The position numbers and the translations under genes were made by a program. This document shows, piece by piece, positions 1 to 12,711 of a stretch of DNA of 64,000 nt (position 1 is its first letter; every line of letters starts with the position of its first letter). The notes beneath the pieces are model-generated. The model did no database searches, was not told the origin of the DNA, and was given only the letters and a program-made list of their open reading frames with translations. The DNA comes from Anaspis maculata (Eukaryota; Arthropoda; Insecta; Coleoptera; Scraptiidae). The stretch spans positions 127,103,050 through 127,167,049 of the forward strand of contig OX421961.1 of NCBI GenBank assembly GCA_949128115.1. Direction: 5' to 3'.

Positions 1-278
1 TACCTACCTATCTAAATAAGTGGTAGCCGGCGATTATACTGTACTGTTTTGTTCTTGCGTGTGCCCACAAAAATGTCAGAGCATGCAGTATTAACAATAA
101 TTGGATGTCTTTTTCTCTACAGGGTGATTTAGTTTCAATCTCTCAATCAATAATATTCTAGGCAAATTTTATATCTTATAGTTGTCCCATTTACTTGTAA
201 AAGTGACAAGATTTCTTGGTCCGGAAAAATATAACATAGGAGGTGTCTATCACATAATCCTGTTCTAAAAAACATATG

Positions 279-413
279 GCGTTTTCGACTGGTCAGAACG
301 GAACCAGTTCAGTTCGAAAATCGCTATCACTGATTGGGCAAGGAATTTCGAGAACCAATCGAATCCCCTGATTTTAGAGCCGAACCGGTTCGGTTCTAAT
401 GACTCGAAAACGC
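279..413. repeat. Short imperfect inverted repeat (gcgttttcga / tcgaaaacgc)
   Basis: Inverted ends gcgttttcga and tcgaaaacgc enclose Gaac/GaaCCGGTTC-rich sequence. It is MITE-like and lies within the larger 119-789 element. No TSD was established. Confidence 0.4.
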
Positions 414-506
414 TAATAGTTATCATAGCATGACAAGTGACATTTGGAATAAGGAATAAGCAATAAAAAGGAGAGATTCTTATGTGCCTAAATACAATTA
501 TCTTCT

Positions 507-691
507 ACCGAGAGTTCATAAATTGAATGGGTCAAGGGTGCCTGTGAATTCAAAAACGTCTGTCGAAGCTAGGGTAATCCTTACTCCTTTTGTAATCAAT
601 TTGTCAAACTTTGACAAGAACAATGCTAGTTCCGACAGACGTTTTCGAACTCACAGGCCCCCTTGACCCATTTGATTTATGAACTCTCGGT
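507..691. repeat. Hairpin repeat with arms of about 60 bp
   Basis: The left arm begins accgagagttcataaa and the right arm ends tttatgaactctcggt. The arms pair through gggtcaagg / ccttgaccc and aacgtctgtcg / cgacagacgtt, with a loop at about 570-632. It is a non-coding foldback repeat; the short ORF across it is an artefact. Confidence 0.7.
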
Positions 692-789
692 ACTTTTTTG
701 ATAGAATGTGACACAACTGTCATGAGAACGCGAGTTATATTTTCACGGAGTTTCTCAAACTATTCACAACTGAAAACGAATCACCCTGT

Positions 790-3700
790 ATTGACTAGGG
801 TCGTAGACATCATGAGCGGTTGCATGGACCCGAGCATGGACCTCTACTTAAATCCTAATTCCTAACGCGTGAAATTTCTCGATAATAGCTCTCATATGGG
901 CAAAAACTATGAGTGTGTTGCTGTGTTTTTCTGATGAAAATAATTAAGTTGTGGTTGCGCAAAATTAGAGTAGGTAGGTACCGGTGCCAATTACCGACAT
1001 TCCATAAGACCTGCTCTTACAGAGGTACTGCTCCATACGTCGCCAAGTAATTAATAAACTTCCGTTCGGTTCTGGTGCAGTGCAATAACAATTAGCTAGA
1101 TAGGTACCAATATTGCCAGTTTAGCTCTTCGTGCTCCTAAGATTATACACAAAATTGAGAAATTGCTATAACAAGCGTGTAATGTGAATCTTGCAATAAT
1201 ACCAATGCGGTGATGGTGAAGTATTTAGCGTGACCAAACAATAAGTTGTAGTATGCTAACAGAATAATAATATATAATCGATATCGGAATAGTTACAATT
1301 ATTTCAAACATTGGAGAGTTATAGTTACTTATGGATTTTTTCAATAGATAATAGTACTTTACCTAGCAAAAATATTGAATCAAGACATGGAAGCAGAAAA
1401 GTGATGTAGGTAGGTACATGTTTAAGTAAACCAGTTTTTCAATAAAAATGAAATGTGCATGGCATAAAAGCTGAACCCAAATAATTAAGGTTTGATCCTG
1501 CTAGTTCAGAGATAATAGTCAGCCATTTAATCTTTGACCTAGAACCTAGAACTCTTTTTTTAAACAAACACCTAACATTTTCTATAGAAAACCCATGCTT
1601 TCTTTTAAAATATAAGGAGATGTGTGGCTCATTTCAGATATTTCTTAGGCAAGGCGTGTACGCATGAAATATTTGGAAATGGAATGGAATTTGGTTATAT
1701 GCAAAAGTTTTCTCTTCGGCCATATAGGAAAAACGTACTTGTCTGCAACCTTACAACATTTTCCCATTAATTTATTCCTGTGAGCACTGCCGCGGTTCAT
1801 AAAACACTAGACGACGGAATAACAAACAGCAAAAATTTCATAAAAAAATTACATTTAAAATCCAGAGACACTGGCAAAGTTTCGATATAAGATGCCTACC
1901 TGTAGCAAACTATGTGCACCAGCAAAGCAATACCCACCATTAAAATTCCCGCAGAGTCCCAAACGTAATGGAAACGATAACATCACATAATTGTCTTCGA
2001 CAATCACACACTCATGTAATCGAGAGTGAAACCGTATGCATACAAACTGGACTCTCATTCTGATTCTCTAATTATTTTATCGTCGGCCACGGAAATTTTT
2101 GCATCAGGGAAAGTCGTCGAAATTAACGCCGTAAAAACACTAAATTCATTACAAGACAACGGCAATAATTGTGCTTTTACTTAGAATGTCGTAATAAAAA
2201 GGCATTTTGAACTTGATGATGGAGGTTGCGGAAGAGAAATTTGAGTTTTTCGTACAGGTCCAGGTACCTATACCTGGTAACTCGCGAGACTAACAATACA
2301 TTATTATTGCTGAATGACAATGAATCGGAACTTGACGATGATGCGACGAAGGATGAAGGATGCTTTCTAATTTGCCGCGGCATATTTAGGGAAATATGCA
2401 GATTGTTGGCCTGAAATGTAAACATGATGTTTTCTCTGTGTCTGACCCCTAATCATTTCGTATATTGTAATTTGCCGTTCGGGTATAGGAGACGCACCGC
2501 CAAGATAACTGAGGTTAATTCTGTTTATTTGGGTTGGGTCTAAGCAGCACTCAACGATCTGAGTGTTTGTTGTGTTGGTATGAATGCTTCATTGGAGGCT
2601 TCAATCAACTCAAGATTTCAGACTCATTCAGACAACGCACACCTTAAACACTAATTGTCGCGCTATGCTAGCATATTATTCACAAATATACATACAAACA
2701 GCTATAATAATAGCGATAAGTGAAGGGAGTTGTCACGCATTCATATTTAATTGCCGGAATGCAATCAGCTGAATTCAGAAGCCTATGACCTTTCCCAATA
2801 AGTCTCAAGAACGGAGATTTGGGAAGCGGAGTCGGGAAAAAACTCGATTGAAATTGCGCAATGCCTGAAGCCTTAAACAATAACACACACCGACACAAAT
2901 AAATATAAATGTTAATGCGCGGGTGGGGCTCTAAGCGAATACCCGCACCTTGTACTTAAACAATACACATCAAGAAACTTTTTAATAACTGCTTTTAATC
3001 CGGGTAATTGAATGAAATAATTTTGCAAAAACTTTCTTCCAAGCAAAACTACTTAAATGTTACATAACGCACATTTTCTAAAAATATGACTCATTTATAT
3101 CAACGGCAATAATAATACTCTTGATTTTTTTTTATCAAACACAGCTACTGCTTTCTTGACTAGGTATACCCATGCTTCAAATAAACACAGAGGTAGGTAT
3201 ACGCCTATTGGTAGTATGTATTGCAATAATTATTTTGTTATTATAACTGTACAAACAACTAGGTATACCTGGTAGCTACATTACGCCCCGTTTCATAATT
3301 TTCATAAATTTAACGGTAAGTATTGATGAAGTAACAATCATAATAATTTATTCTTGAACAGGCATGAGCATTGAGCACTGCCAATTTTATAGCCGAAAAA
3401 CTCTGGTACTTACCCCAAATAAAATTCTAGTTTTGAACTCAATTTACTTTTCTTGGTTCCAAGGCCGGCGTTCTATTTTCCTGGACAGATTTTCCTTAGG
3501 TATCAGTCAAGTTGAATAATGCTTATGCTGAGGCATTTTGATTTGGCTTGAATTTATATATGGTTATTTATTATGGTTGAAAGGGCGAATAAAGTTCATC
3601 CGAGCGGTATACTTTACGATTAAAATCGTGTTTCCGCAATGCGTTTTTATTTTGCAAAAGATTACTCACTCCTATAAATCAGTTCAGTTATAAGTGATAT

Positions 3701-4320
3701 CTGATAAATATGTACATCGTTAAGGGCACAGCTGATACACAAATCATACGAATTCATCAGCTGTGGGTATAAGGTATATATTTCTCTGACTAGGTTATAG
3801 GTGAGGTAAGAATTTTTTTTGAGTATTTGGCGCCTGGTTGCCCGCTTCGAGCACAATGGTGGACAAGATAATTGGTGAGATAAGTCGGCGCATCCGCCAT
3901 TTCAGTAGGTCATGTGTCTTGATCGATCATTGAAGTTTTAACCCTCGTGGAAGCTGGAGGATGAGCACATAATGTATGTAGGAAGTTCTCGGAAAAGAGA
4001 CTTCAACGTATGATCAGGAACTAAGCCTGAACTGCACATTGGCGGCATCCGCCAAAAGCCTGAAATAATAAAGATCATTCCATTCACACTTGTAACACGG
4101 TGATACGCATTAGCACAGCGAGTCTAGAACGAAATCTTAGACAATTCAGTGTTCCTACAGCTTCAACGAAACATCCCGGAGATGTTTGGCTTGGCTAAGA
4201 TAAGATGTTTGGCGGAGCCCTGAGGGTCCAGGTTACAACTGGTCAGTCAAAAAAAATTCTTGCAAATGGTCAAAAATTACCCCTCGAATCTTGTATCTAT
4301 AGTTTTCCATTAGTTGTTAT
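790..4320. other. Intergenic, no gene recognised
   Basis: AT-rich sequence with scattered taggtaggtacc short repeats. The open frames are under 85 codons and none resembles a known family. I see no RNA gene here. Confidence 0.5.
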
Positions 4321-4326
4321 AAATAG

Positions 4327-4692
4327 TGCGGTGTCTCGTGCCTCGTAGGCGTCAACATAATTTCGGAAACCTTTTCAAAAGTGGATTCATTTATTGGGCT
4401 CCTTGATCCAGAAAATTTCACCGGACATGGAATGAGGCGTTCTTCGGCAACATTACTGGCCAATGCTGAGGGTGATATTACCACTGTCAAGCGTCACGGT
4501 GGCGGTGGTTGGAAGTCGACTACGGTAGCGGAATCACTGTCCAGCAAGATGACAATTGCTGAAAAAATCCAGGTCCAACCTTGTGCATCGACTGGTACGG
4601 CTAGTAATGTCGCCGGAGTTGTGGGTCCCTCCAGTCCTTTTCCAGAACATGAACTTCCAGCTTTTCAACTTCCAATCCTTTTTCCTTTTTGA
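4327..4692 (+). pseudogene. Tyrosine recombinase C-terminal fragment (Crypton/DIRS-like)
   Basis: After a TAG at about 4324 the frame reads without interruption through a tyrosine-recombinase core: CLVGVNIISETFSK, then the TGHGMRRSSATLLANAEGD block with the HxxR motif (box II His and Arg), then TTVKRHGG..WKSTTVAE, which corresponds to the second conserved His/Trp region. The catalytic tyrosine, expected shortly after TVAEgY, is missing because the frame diverges into ESLSSKM and low-complexity residues. GG is duplicated before WKS. There is no upstream catalytic half and no initiation codon, so this is a decayed 3' fragment of a recombinase-encoding transposon. The family (HxxR...Y recombinases that act through a 3'-phosphotyrosine intermediate) is reasonably sure; Crypton versus DIRS/Ngaro is not resolvable here. 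Confidence 0.6.
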
Positions 4693-4783
4693 GATAAATG
4701 GTGATGTTATTATCATGATCCATTTTGAATAAAATGCTATGGAATCAAAGCGTAGTATGATACTATAATTCGAATTCACTATA

Positions 4784-4928
4784 CCTTCGGTTCCACCAAA
4801 CTTTTATCAACGCGATAACTTCATCACTCTCATAGTAACTAAGCAACTGATCATCATATTGGCTGGTGCATAGCAACTATCAGAGTGATAGATTCAATCT
4901 AATCGTAAAATTTTGGTGGAACCCGAGG
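4784..4928. mobile_element. 145-bp MITE, family A, copy 1
   Basis: Terminal inverted repeats ccttcggttccaccaaa / ttttggtggaacccgagg enclose repeated atcacgctgat/atcagagtgat-type subrepeats. A second copy of exactly the same length lies at 26649-26793 in the opposite orientation. Non-coding. Flanking TATA may be the target site. Confidence 0.75.
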
Positions 4929-5513
4929 ATATAGTGTAATTGAGAGCCTCTAATCCACAGAACAAACGTATTGTTACGATATTTCGCGTACGGGTTCGAA
5001 TATAATTGAGATGGTCCTTTTAAAACATACACTGTTTATTTCTGCGTCCTAAAAATAATACACGCCAACAATTATCTACTTGGAATTATATCGCAGGTAC
5101 TTCGCTTGTTTCACTTGCGTTACCACTTCGCATTCCAATTCAATACTGCTCCGAGCTGCCGGCTGATGCCTTATATAAGGCCTCCGAATAGTGTTCCCGA
5201 ACTTTCTGTCTGCTTCCAGCAAATTCCATAGTGGCACGGCATATGCGGTTTCTAGACCATTCCCGAATAATCACACACGTTACCCGTATAATTCTGCCAG
5301 GTTCTGGAGCGGCGCCTCCGCCAAAATGGACAGATCTTTCTCGATCGAGCATTGAAGTCTCCCTTCAGTTTCACACACACGAACGCTCTGGAATGCACCA
5401 GATCGCTCCAGACTTCTACACTGCGATCTAATGGATGGAAGGATCTAGAAAGATCGAGTGTTTACCAATATGTACGGGATCACCGTTCGTAACAGTATTA
5501 AACCTTCCTGTTA

Positions 5514-6660
5514 TACAGGGTGATTCATGAGTGACCTCACATAGGCTAATGGTAGATAGAGGACTTCGAGGCTAGTCAGGATCAACAGATGAAATTTTCT
5601 ATTCTCCAATGGTTAGGAAGATACAGGGTGTTTTGTGCGTTTCGTATGAAACGTTGATAAGCGATATTTCTGAAACGGCTGGAGATATTTTGTTGAAATT
5701 TACCAGTAATATTTCTCTGTTGGAACTCATTCCGAAGCCATACCGGGTAAGTCAAAATCCAGGGCCGGGCTAGAAAAAAGGTGCCCCTTTTTTGTTACAT
5801 TGAAAAAAACATTTTCTGACCGCTTTTCTAAAAGACTGCTATCGGATTCAAAAAGCTAAGGGAAAATGCTTAAAAATCACTCTTCAATTTAGATGGCACA
5901 CCTAAACCGTTTCGACAATAAAATTTAAAAGTATAAAATTTGTGGGTGAGTTCCCATACCTCCATGGTTCCCATTTTCGACCGGACATAATCGACTCATA
6001 GTATGGGGGCATAGGTCGTGCCGTGTGCAGCTTCGTGAAGATATATAGAGTTGTCTTAATAGATTCCTGGGGGATCAAGGACTATGAAAATTATGGTGGA
6101 ATATTGGCATTTACTGCAGGCAAATATGGTGGAAGCGCCAAAATGGGCTTCATCTGGTAATAAAAAACTGGCTATAGCTCGTTTGATTTTCAACGGATTT
6201 CAACATCTGACACGTCATTTTGTGAACGAAACAATTCTCTTTTCACTCCATACCTAAATTTACAAACGTCATTCCGTGAAACTGTCAAAATTTTCTTTAT
6301 AAGATATGCTAAATTCCGCTTTTTTTAAGGTTATCCGATATTTTTGAAACCTGGCAGTATCATAGATCTTGAGGTGTTCTTTCCGAATTTCTACTTTTCC
6401 ACTTCGCATCTTTGCCGTTTTGGCCGCCATATTGAAAAGATGGCGCCCAAAAAAGTTTTTTGTCAATATCTTGAATTAAACTGACTCAAGATTGAAACGT
6501 GTATATGCGAAGGAAAGCCCATTCAAATTTCCACAATTTGCCATATCAGTCATTTATGTGCGATTTACGGTTCTTGAGTTAGAGCTTTCAGAACTTCCGG
6601 AAACATCAACTTTCGGCATTCAATCAGCATGTTAAATTGATACCATTGAGAATTATGATA
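5514..6660. other. Repeat-derived intergenic DNA
   Basis: Begins with atacagggtgattcatgag, the transposon-end motif also seen at 119 and 41263. No intact ORF and no matching right terminus were identified. Probably a decayed element. Confidence 0.35.
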
Positions 6661-6664
6661 CATA

Positions 6665-6852
6665 GGAGCGGTGGTAGCCGAGTGGTACAGGTGATGGCAA
6701 GCCAAACCATTCGCGCTGCCCTGTGTGGGTTCGAATCCTACTTCATCCATGGATATTTTGTGCTGTCCCCGAGGTTGCATGGTAGAGCAGCTTATAGCTG
6801 AATGCCGCCTCGTAAAATAAGACAATTAAATATTAATATTAAATATTAAATT
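6665..6852 (+). mobile_element. tRNA-derived SINE with Pol III promoter
   Basis: The tRNA-like head carries a perfect A box (tagccgagtgg, 6675-6685, matching TRGYNNARNNG) and a perfect B box (gttcgaatc, 6729-6737, matching GWTCRANNC), 44 bases apart. A tRNA-unrelated body follows (gtgctgtccccgaggttgc...), then an AT-rich tail of attaaatattaatattaaa. The head does not fold into a complete cloverleaf with a paired acceptor stem and continues into the body, so this is a SINE rather than a tRNA gene. Confidence 0.75.
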
Positions 6853-7772
6853 TCAGCAGACAGATTCGTAACTCATGGAAAAAATTACGTTTCTTGGTCA
6901 ACTTTGAGCTAACAGCTGACAGGCTAGCTAAACGCTGGTTGATCACAATGGTTATACTATCCAAAGAGTAATACAAAGTTCTCGTTACGGATTTGCTAAG
7001 GTCGGGCTCCCAACAGATTTGTTACAGAGTAGGCATGGGACGTGTTTCTGTTAGAGAGATCGTTAAGGGACGTATCGTTTCGTAACATATCGTTAGCGAA
7101 CATGGAAATAGAGAACAGGCCGGTAACAAGTAGGTAGCCAAGGTTTATGTAGGACCGCGAGTTTTAAATGACATCCTTACATCCAAAAATTTCACCCCCC
7201 CCCTCTCCAAGAACTTGATATTCTTGCGTGAGCTCGCTCCCTCCCTCACGTTTTTTCACCTTGTCCGTCTCCAACTCTCAAAAGTGTAGTTTATTCGCGC
7301 TGCTATTGGCCAAATTCATAAACTGATCAATAAAATGGGCGTGGTTAGTTGTCAATTCGAGTTGAAAATTTAACTGATCGTTTATTGAAGCATGCACCTT
7401 CCACCCTCCTTGCGAAAAGGGATGTTCTTTGTTAGTGCACAGCTACTTAGGTAGGTAAAATATAGTTTATCTACAAGCGTTAAATAATACCCGTCACTTT
7501 TAGCACGTCGTCATGGGCGACGTGAAAAAATGATGATTCTGCGCATTCCTGTCATATTTTCAATAAATTCTGACATTTACCAAACATTTCAAATACCATT
7601 GTAGATAAAATCCTGTACGATACACGGGTTAAAAGTGTCTTATTTTGTTCGCAGGGTTGCTCTACTCGCTAATGCTCGTTTCGCAAGCGTCCCCGCTCAC
7701 AAAATAATACCTGTCACTTTTAACACTCGTATCGTAAATAGCTATCACTTCAAATGAAATGACATTTCTGGC

Positions 7773-7943
7773 GGCTGTGAAATTTGACATTTGCGCTAGG
7801 AATAAAGCGTTTTCTAAGTTGAATCGAGCTTTTGAGGAAAGCTTTTCATCAATTTGTAAATGTTTGATGATAATATACCATAAAAAACTTCCCCGGACTC
7901 CAGAAACACATTATTTCGAACACAAATGTCAAATTTCACAGCC
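7773..7943. repeat. Hairpin repeat, 20-bp perfect arms
   Basis: ggctgtgaaatttgacattt at 7773-7792 is the exact reverse complement of 7924-7943. Relatives of the right-hand half occur near 15220-15280. MITE-like and non-coding. Confidence 0.65.
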
Positions 7944-8137
7944 GTACAAAAATAAAACATTGTTATGTACGGAACAAATAAAATATTGATTGATTGATTG
8001 ATATGGAACGTGCTGGAGATTAGTACGCGCGAATAAGACTCACACCTGTACAATTGGCGGAGGAACTGTGCCTGTGCATCGAGACCTTGCCGGAGTATTC
8101 GCGAAGTCAATGGACTTTTCTATATTGAACACCTAGA

Positions 8138-9306
8138 CAGGGGCGGCGACTTATAGGGTGCATCGGGGCACATGCACCCATGCAAAGTGATTATACGGGT
8201 GCATTGCACCCATGCATGCAAGCTTAAGAAATTGAAATATACGTTCTTCAAGCCTAAATTTTTAATCACTTTGAAAATCACATATGCAGGGCCGGCAACA
8301 ATAGTGGTGCTGACGTGCTCGAGCACCACACGTAACCCGAAGAGGTGGTGCTGAGCACCACATGTTGAAAATGCAAAATTTTAAATTAGCGTCATAGCAC
8401 TCCAGTTTACCAATTCCGAGAATTTTTGTTTTATTTTGAAAGTTTTATTCATGTATTATTACCCCTATATTATACAGGTGCCCCAGAATGAAGTAACGGT
8501 CTATGGGAGTCCAGAAGACACTAGAAGACCTCTACATTACTTTTTTGCAAAAGCTTAATATTAACCGGTATACAGCTCTTCAAAATTTGACTTTTTCATT
8601 GGGTTTTCATAAATAATTCATAAACGGGTCGAAGTGTTAGGCTGAAATTTGCCAGAGACTTGTTTTGAATGATTCCTCACCTATTGGCATAATTTTATTC
8701 AAATCCAACGAGTAGTGAAACAAATAAGAATTAAAATAAAAAAAGTTCGAATGCCGAGAAACATAATATGTAGGGACCTCTAATTCCTTCCGGGCTATCT
8801 CCCATAGGCGTTTGGCTACTTTATTTTGGGACAGCTTGTATAGTATATTGTATTTAAATATGACGTGTGCCTGAATAATTTCTTTTTCAAGTTTCAATAA
8901 AACTTTTAAAAAAAATCGCCTGCGACGTTGATCCCCCCCCAGTTCTTTTTCCGAAATATTCAACAGTCAGCACCACACGTTCAAATCCAAAGTTGCCGGC
9001 CCTGCACATATGCTAGGTAATACGTTACCTACTGCATGAGCATCTAGGTACTTGGTTTCATCATTTGATTTAGTATTTTATTTTATTCTGTTTTAATATT
9101 GAGACCAATAGTAAGTCATTAGCATTGAGTCATTACCTTGTTTTTGTTCATCAATTTCTAATGGTTTTATATCCGAAGAATTGTTGACCACGCCCACTTT
9201 TCTCGAAAAATTTTTGCCTGCGGCGCTGTTGCTCGCTACCCTCATTGCTTTTTCTGTATGTTTCATTTTTTGCACCCATGCAAAATTACAAAACCCGCCG
9301 CCCCTG
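8138..9306. mobile_element. Non-autonomous hAT-type element (outer of a nested pair)
   Basis: The ends caggggcggcg / gccgcccctg are inverted and flanked by a perfect 8-bp target duplication, cacctaga, at 8130-8137 and 9307-9314. An 8-bp duplication with CAGGGG ends is the hallmark of hAT transposons. The subterminal tgcacccatgcaa is also repeated in inverted form. Without the inner insertion the element is about 440 bp and has no transposase, so it was mobilised in trans. Confidence 0.85.
8287..9004. mobile_element. Non-autonomous hAT-type element inserted in another hAT
   Basis: Inverted ends cagggccggcaac / gttgccggccctg are followed by subterminal agcaccacacgt motifs. The flanks are a perfect 8-bp duplication, cacatatg, at 8279-8286 and 9005-9012. 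The 718-bp element carries no recognisable transposase. Its insertion postdates the outer element at 8138-9306. Confidence 0.88.
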
Positions 9307-9314
9307 CACCTAGA

Positions 9315-10324
9315 GATATATTCCATTCTATAATATCGCATGAAAGTCGCATAAATCTTTTAGCAAACATTTTACAGGAGAGCGAAAGAGGAACAACTAG
9401 TACATTACAGGGTTAGTTTAGTGCTAAACCTTGATTTTTCTTCACCGGAACCTTTATTGGTTTGTCACGTACTCCTGTCAACTTCCCTAACCAGAGTTAG
9501 GCACCCAATAACCCTTGAATAAATAAGTTTTTACTCTCCTGCAATTTTACTTTGCAAAAAGACTTGTGTTATACTTCCACGTTAGCTTACGATATAGAGC
9601 TCCCATGAATATTGGTTTGGAATATGCTGAAATGGAAACAACAGAAACATTCGACGTTTTTCCGGAAGAAGTCCGGGGAATATTCTGGAATGCAGAAACG
9701 GCTATATGTATAAAGGAGTGGCCCAGCATCGGAGAAGAGAGTTGAATTTAGAGCGACAATGCGAACACAGCGAAGTGTGACATCTAATGACGAAAATTTA
9801 TGTGACTAAGCAGTATCTACGCCGTAATAAAGAATGTTTCTTTGAACGATTGTGTCTCAATTAATTAATAAAGTAAGTACCAACACAAATTCGTGACTGA
9901 TTATGTTGTTTAAATTCGTATCGGTAGAGCCGATACCTCGTCTATCATGTCACAGTTAACAAGAGAAATGGCGTTTTCCCCTCGGTTTTCCCTGATAGTC
10001 AAGTACCATAGGTTCAAAAAATTGATCCCATGGGCTCCTTCGTGAAGGGGGCAAGAGACCTTTCATTTCTTATAGTCTTATATGTGGAGACACCGAAATG
10101 TTGTGGTGACACTTTCAAAATGGCGGCCATTTATTTTCGGTTACATTTAAGTACTTGCTTCATTTTCACCCGATTTGAAATTTTTCTTTTTAGAAAACGT
10201 GAATTCATATTCTCTATCCGCTGCTGTCATTGGCTATCATTTATATCAATTTGTTTGACCGGAATTAGGAAAAAACTGAAAATTATGATGACTTTTAGTC
10301 CTATAGGTTTCTCGACTGTTACGA
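9315..10324. other. Intergenic, no gene recognised
   Basis: Only short unrelated open frames are present. I see no RNA gene or clear repeat boundary. Confidence 0.4.
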
Positions 10325-10436
10325 TCAATCTCAAATCAAAACTGGCATTCAAGAACAATCCAAGCAGCTAGCATATTTCTGGAATCCGGCCGATTTCCTA
10401 GCGGTGCCGTATGAATCATTTCGCTCCCAACTGTAC
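10325..10436 (-). mobile_element. Truncated half-copy of MITE family B
   Basis: From atcaaaactggcattcaag to gtgccgtatgaatcatttcgctcccaactgtac this matches, in reverse complement, the left half of the hairpin element at 24277-24441. Only one arm is present, so it is a truncated or solo arm. Confidence 0.65.
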
Positions 10437-12711
10437 CTATAATATGCTTGTTGAGCTGTACCAGACTACAAGAGTACATTATGTACCTACCTATGTATGA
10501 CTTTATTAGTTATTGACTCACTCCTCATGAGTTACGTGAAACCATGAGGCTTCTAGACAATTAAAATAACACCTCAAATTTTATTAACATCTGGCTGGAA
10601 ATCTAACAAATCTATCTATGAAGATTCAATATTAATGTAAAAAAAAATTTCAGTGAAAATAAGACGCGTTTCTACCGACCCTCTTGCGTGTGCCCTTTTA
10701 TACTTGCTCTTCGCCTAGATCCGGCTTTGCTGAACGGAGCTGACCTTACTTCTTTGCACCTTTTTCGAAATTCTCATATCAATTTCAAATCCATATTCAC
10801 AATATTAAATCAAGTGAAACGAATAGTTCGGAGCCTGGTTTTTTCTTAATTTCACTTGGGAGAATTCCACGAACTGCCGAAATCTCAATCTGCTTGACAC
10901 ACTATGCCGGTGTTTCAATCAACACCACACGTTTTCTATAATTCTATACCAAATCCCATTGTCATGAAACCGAACGTGGTCAATCCAATACACTCTCAAT
11001 TTTCGAGACGCTCCATCGCCTTCCTCAAGACATCAAAACAATTACATCCATCAAATCGATCCGTTTCGTATATGAAAACTTCAGCATCATCATCATCATC
11101 ATCATCACCCAGAACTCTAGGGGTTCTGCGGCAAAGGACCGCAAAAGCAAAATTACGCAATAATAATCCCGTCCAGGTATATGGGCATTTTCGAGCGCCG
11201 GGTGGTTGCTGCGCCCCCCTAAGCCCCCCCACGTCCTCCACGTCTCGTATAAGAAGTCGACCGGCGGTCTCTCGAAGACTTTCTTCACCGGATACCCAAG
11301 TGTGGCACGTACTTTTGTATCATACTCAATGACACCAGTGATGTGATTGTGGCGTTTTATTCCAGTGAATTGGACCTATTTTTTTAAGTGCACCATTTTT
11401 AATTATTGGATTAATCCATCATGGTAAGTCGCAGACGATAATTCCTACAATTACACGTCTTGAATCTCCAAAATTGGCATCGGCGACACACTTTTTTTTG
11501 TGTAAGAAACACGCGGTTGGATTTCCGTAATAATGGCTTTATTAAAATGATACATGAACTATAACTCGAGCAGCGGTAGCAACAAATTAGAGAAGCAACA
11601 AAAGATGCGTGTGATATCACAGCTGAGGTTCACACCACTAATTACATCACAATTTAAATCTGTAACACACTCATAGGCATAGGATTTTTAGCTGTACATA
11701 GGTATGCAACGATAATAATTATTGTGTGCATAAACACTCACTGACCGCTTAATTCTAAAAGAGAATGTGCTCCTTGTGTCCACAATTTATTGGAAAGTAG
11801 ACTAGTTTGAGTTATTGCAATAACAGATATCTCTTTATGTTGATCTTATTAGAGACAACAACTAAAATAATTATATTCAAACTTCATTTAACTTAAAAAT
11901 TTACATAACTTCACAGCTCTGTAAATTCACGCTTCGATAAATATCGCTGGATTATATTAAATAACCAAATGTTCATCGAATTTTAATTGTTGCAAAAAAA
12001 CACTTTTACTTTTGTATCACGGCCGGGCGGTCGTTTAGCCCAAAAATAAGACGTACATAATAGGTATAGGTAGATATCTATTAGTACCTACTTATCTTAT
12101 TATCATTAAAATATAATCACAGCCTTCAGTAGTCTGGTAGTCGACTAGTTGTATTGAGGTTTTATTGAAAGTCCAGTAATAAGTATTCTCACGAAGTCGT
12201 GTTCCAATTATTCTTGAGGCTTTTTTTTTGTTTTCAAAAAGTATGAAATTTTCCGAGCAGTTACAAGAAAAACTGGAGCAACTGAAGCGCTTCAAATTCT
12301 ATGGGAGACACACCGGAGGTGTTTCCTTCCTGGCGGTAATTGTTGCGAGTGTAATTTAATGTCTCTTTTGATCCTACCGTTTGCCACTTATGAAGTGCAA
12401 TTTAAGGCTTTATCCGGTTTAATGCAGGTGACTCTGCCGATGAAGAAAACTTCAAAGAACAGGTTTTTCATAATTTGGAAAGTTCACAACAGCAGACCTC
12501 CGGTATCGCGATGTGGTATAAAATAAAAGAATTTTTTTGTATACAGCTCCAAAAATCAAATTTCAAGCATTTTAAACAAAAAATACATATTTTTGTAATA
12601 TGTATTCGGATGTATTTGAATCGAATTACATGAATATTTTCACTGATTTTTCACGCGGTTTATTCTGCGGAAGCTTTTTATACCCATCTTTGCCTTGCCA
12701 GTTCAGCAGTT
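10437..12711. other. Intergenic with one (CAT)n microsatellite
   Basis: A (CAT)n tract of about eight units lies at 11084-11107. The overlapping frames at 10904-11332 translate to low-complexity Ser or Asp runs from this microsatellite and resemble no family I know. No gene is supported. Confidence 0.4.

Larger units (their letters stand above)
119..789. mobile_element. Foldback-like element with ACAGGGTGATT termini
   Basis: The left end reads acagggtgattt and the right end aatcaccctgt, an inverted pair about 670 bases apart. Between them lie two internal inverted repeats (279-413 and 507-691). No coding sequence is recognisable. The ACAGGGTG-type end recurs near 5514, 41263 and 41480, so it belongs to a dispersed repeat family. 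The exact ends and superfamily are uncertain. Confidence 0.4.

Noticed and set aside
6665..6750. tRNA gene
   Set aside because: A and B boxes are perfect but there is no paired acceptor stem and the sequence runs into a SINE body and AT-rich tail.
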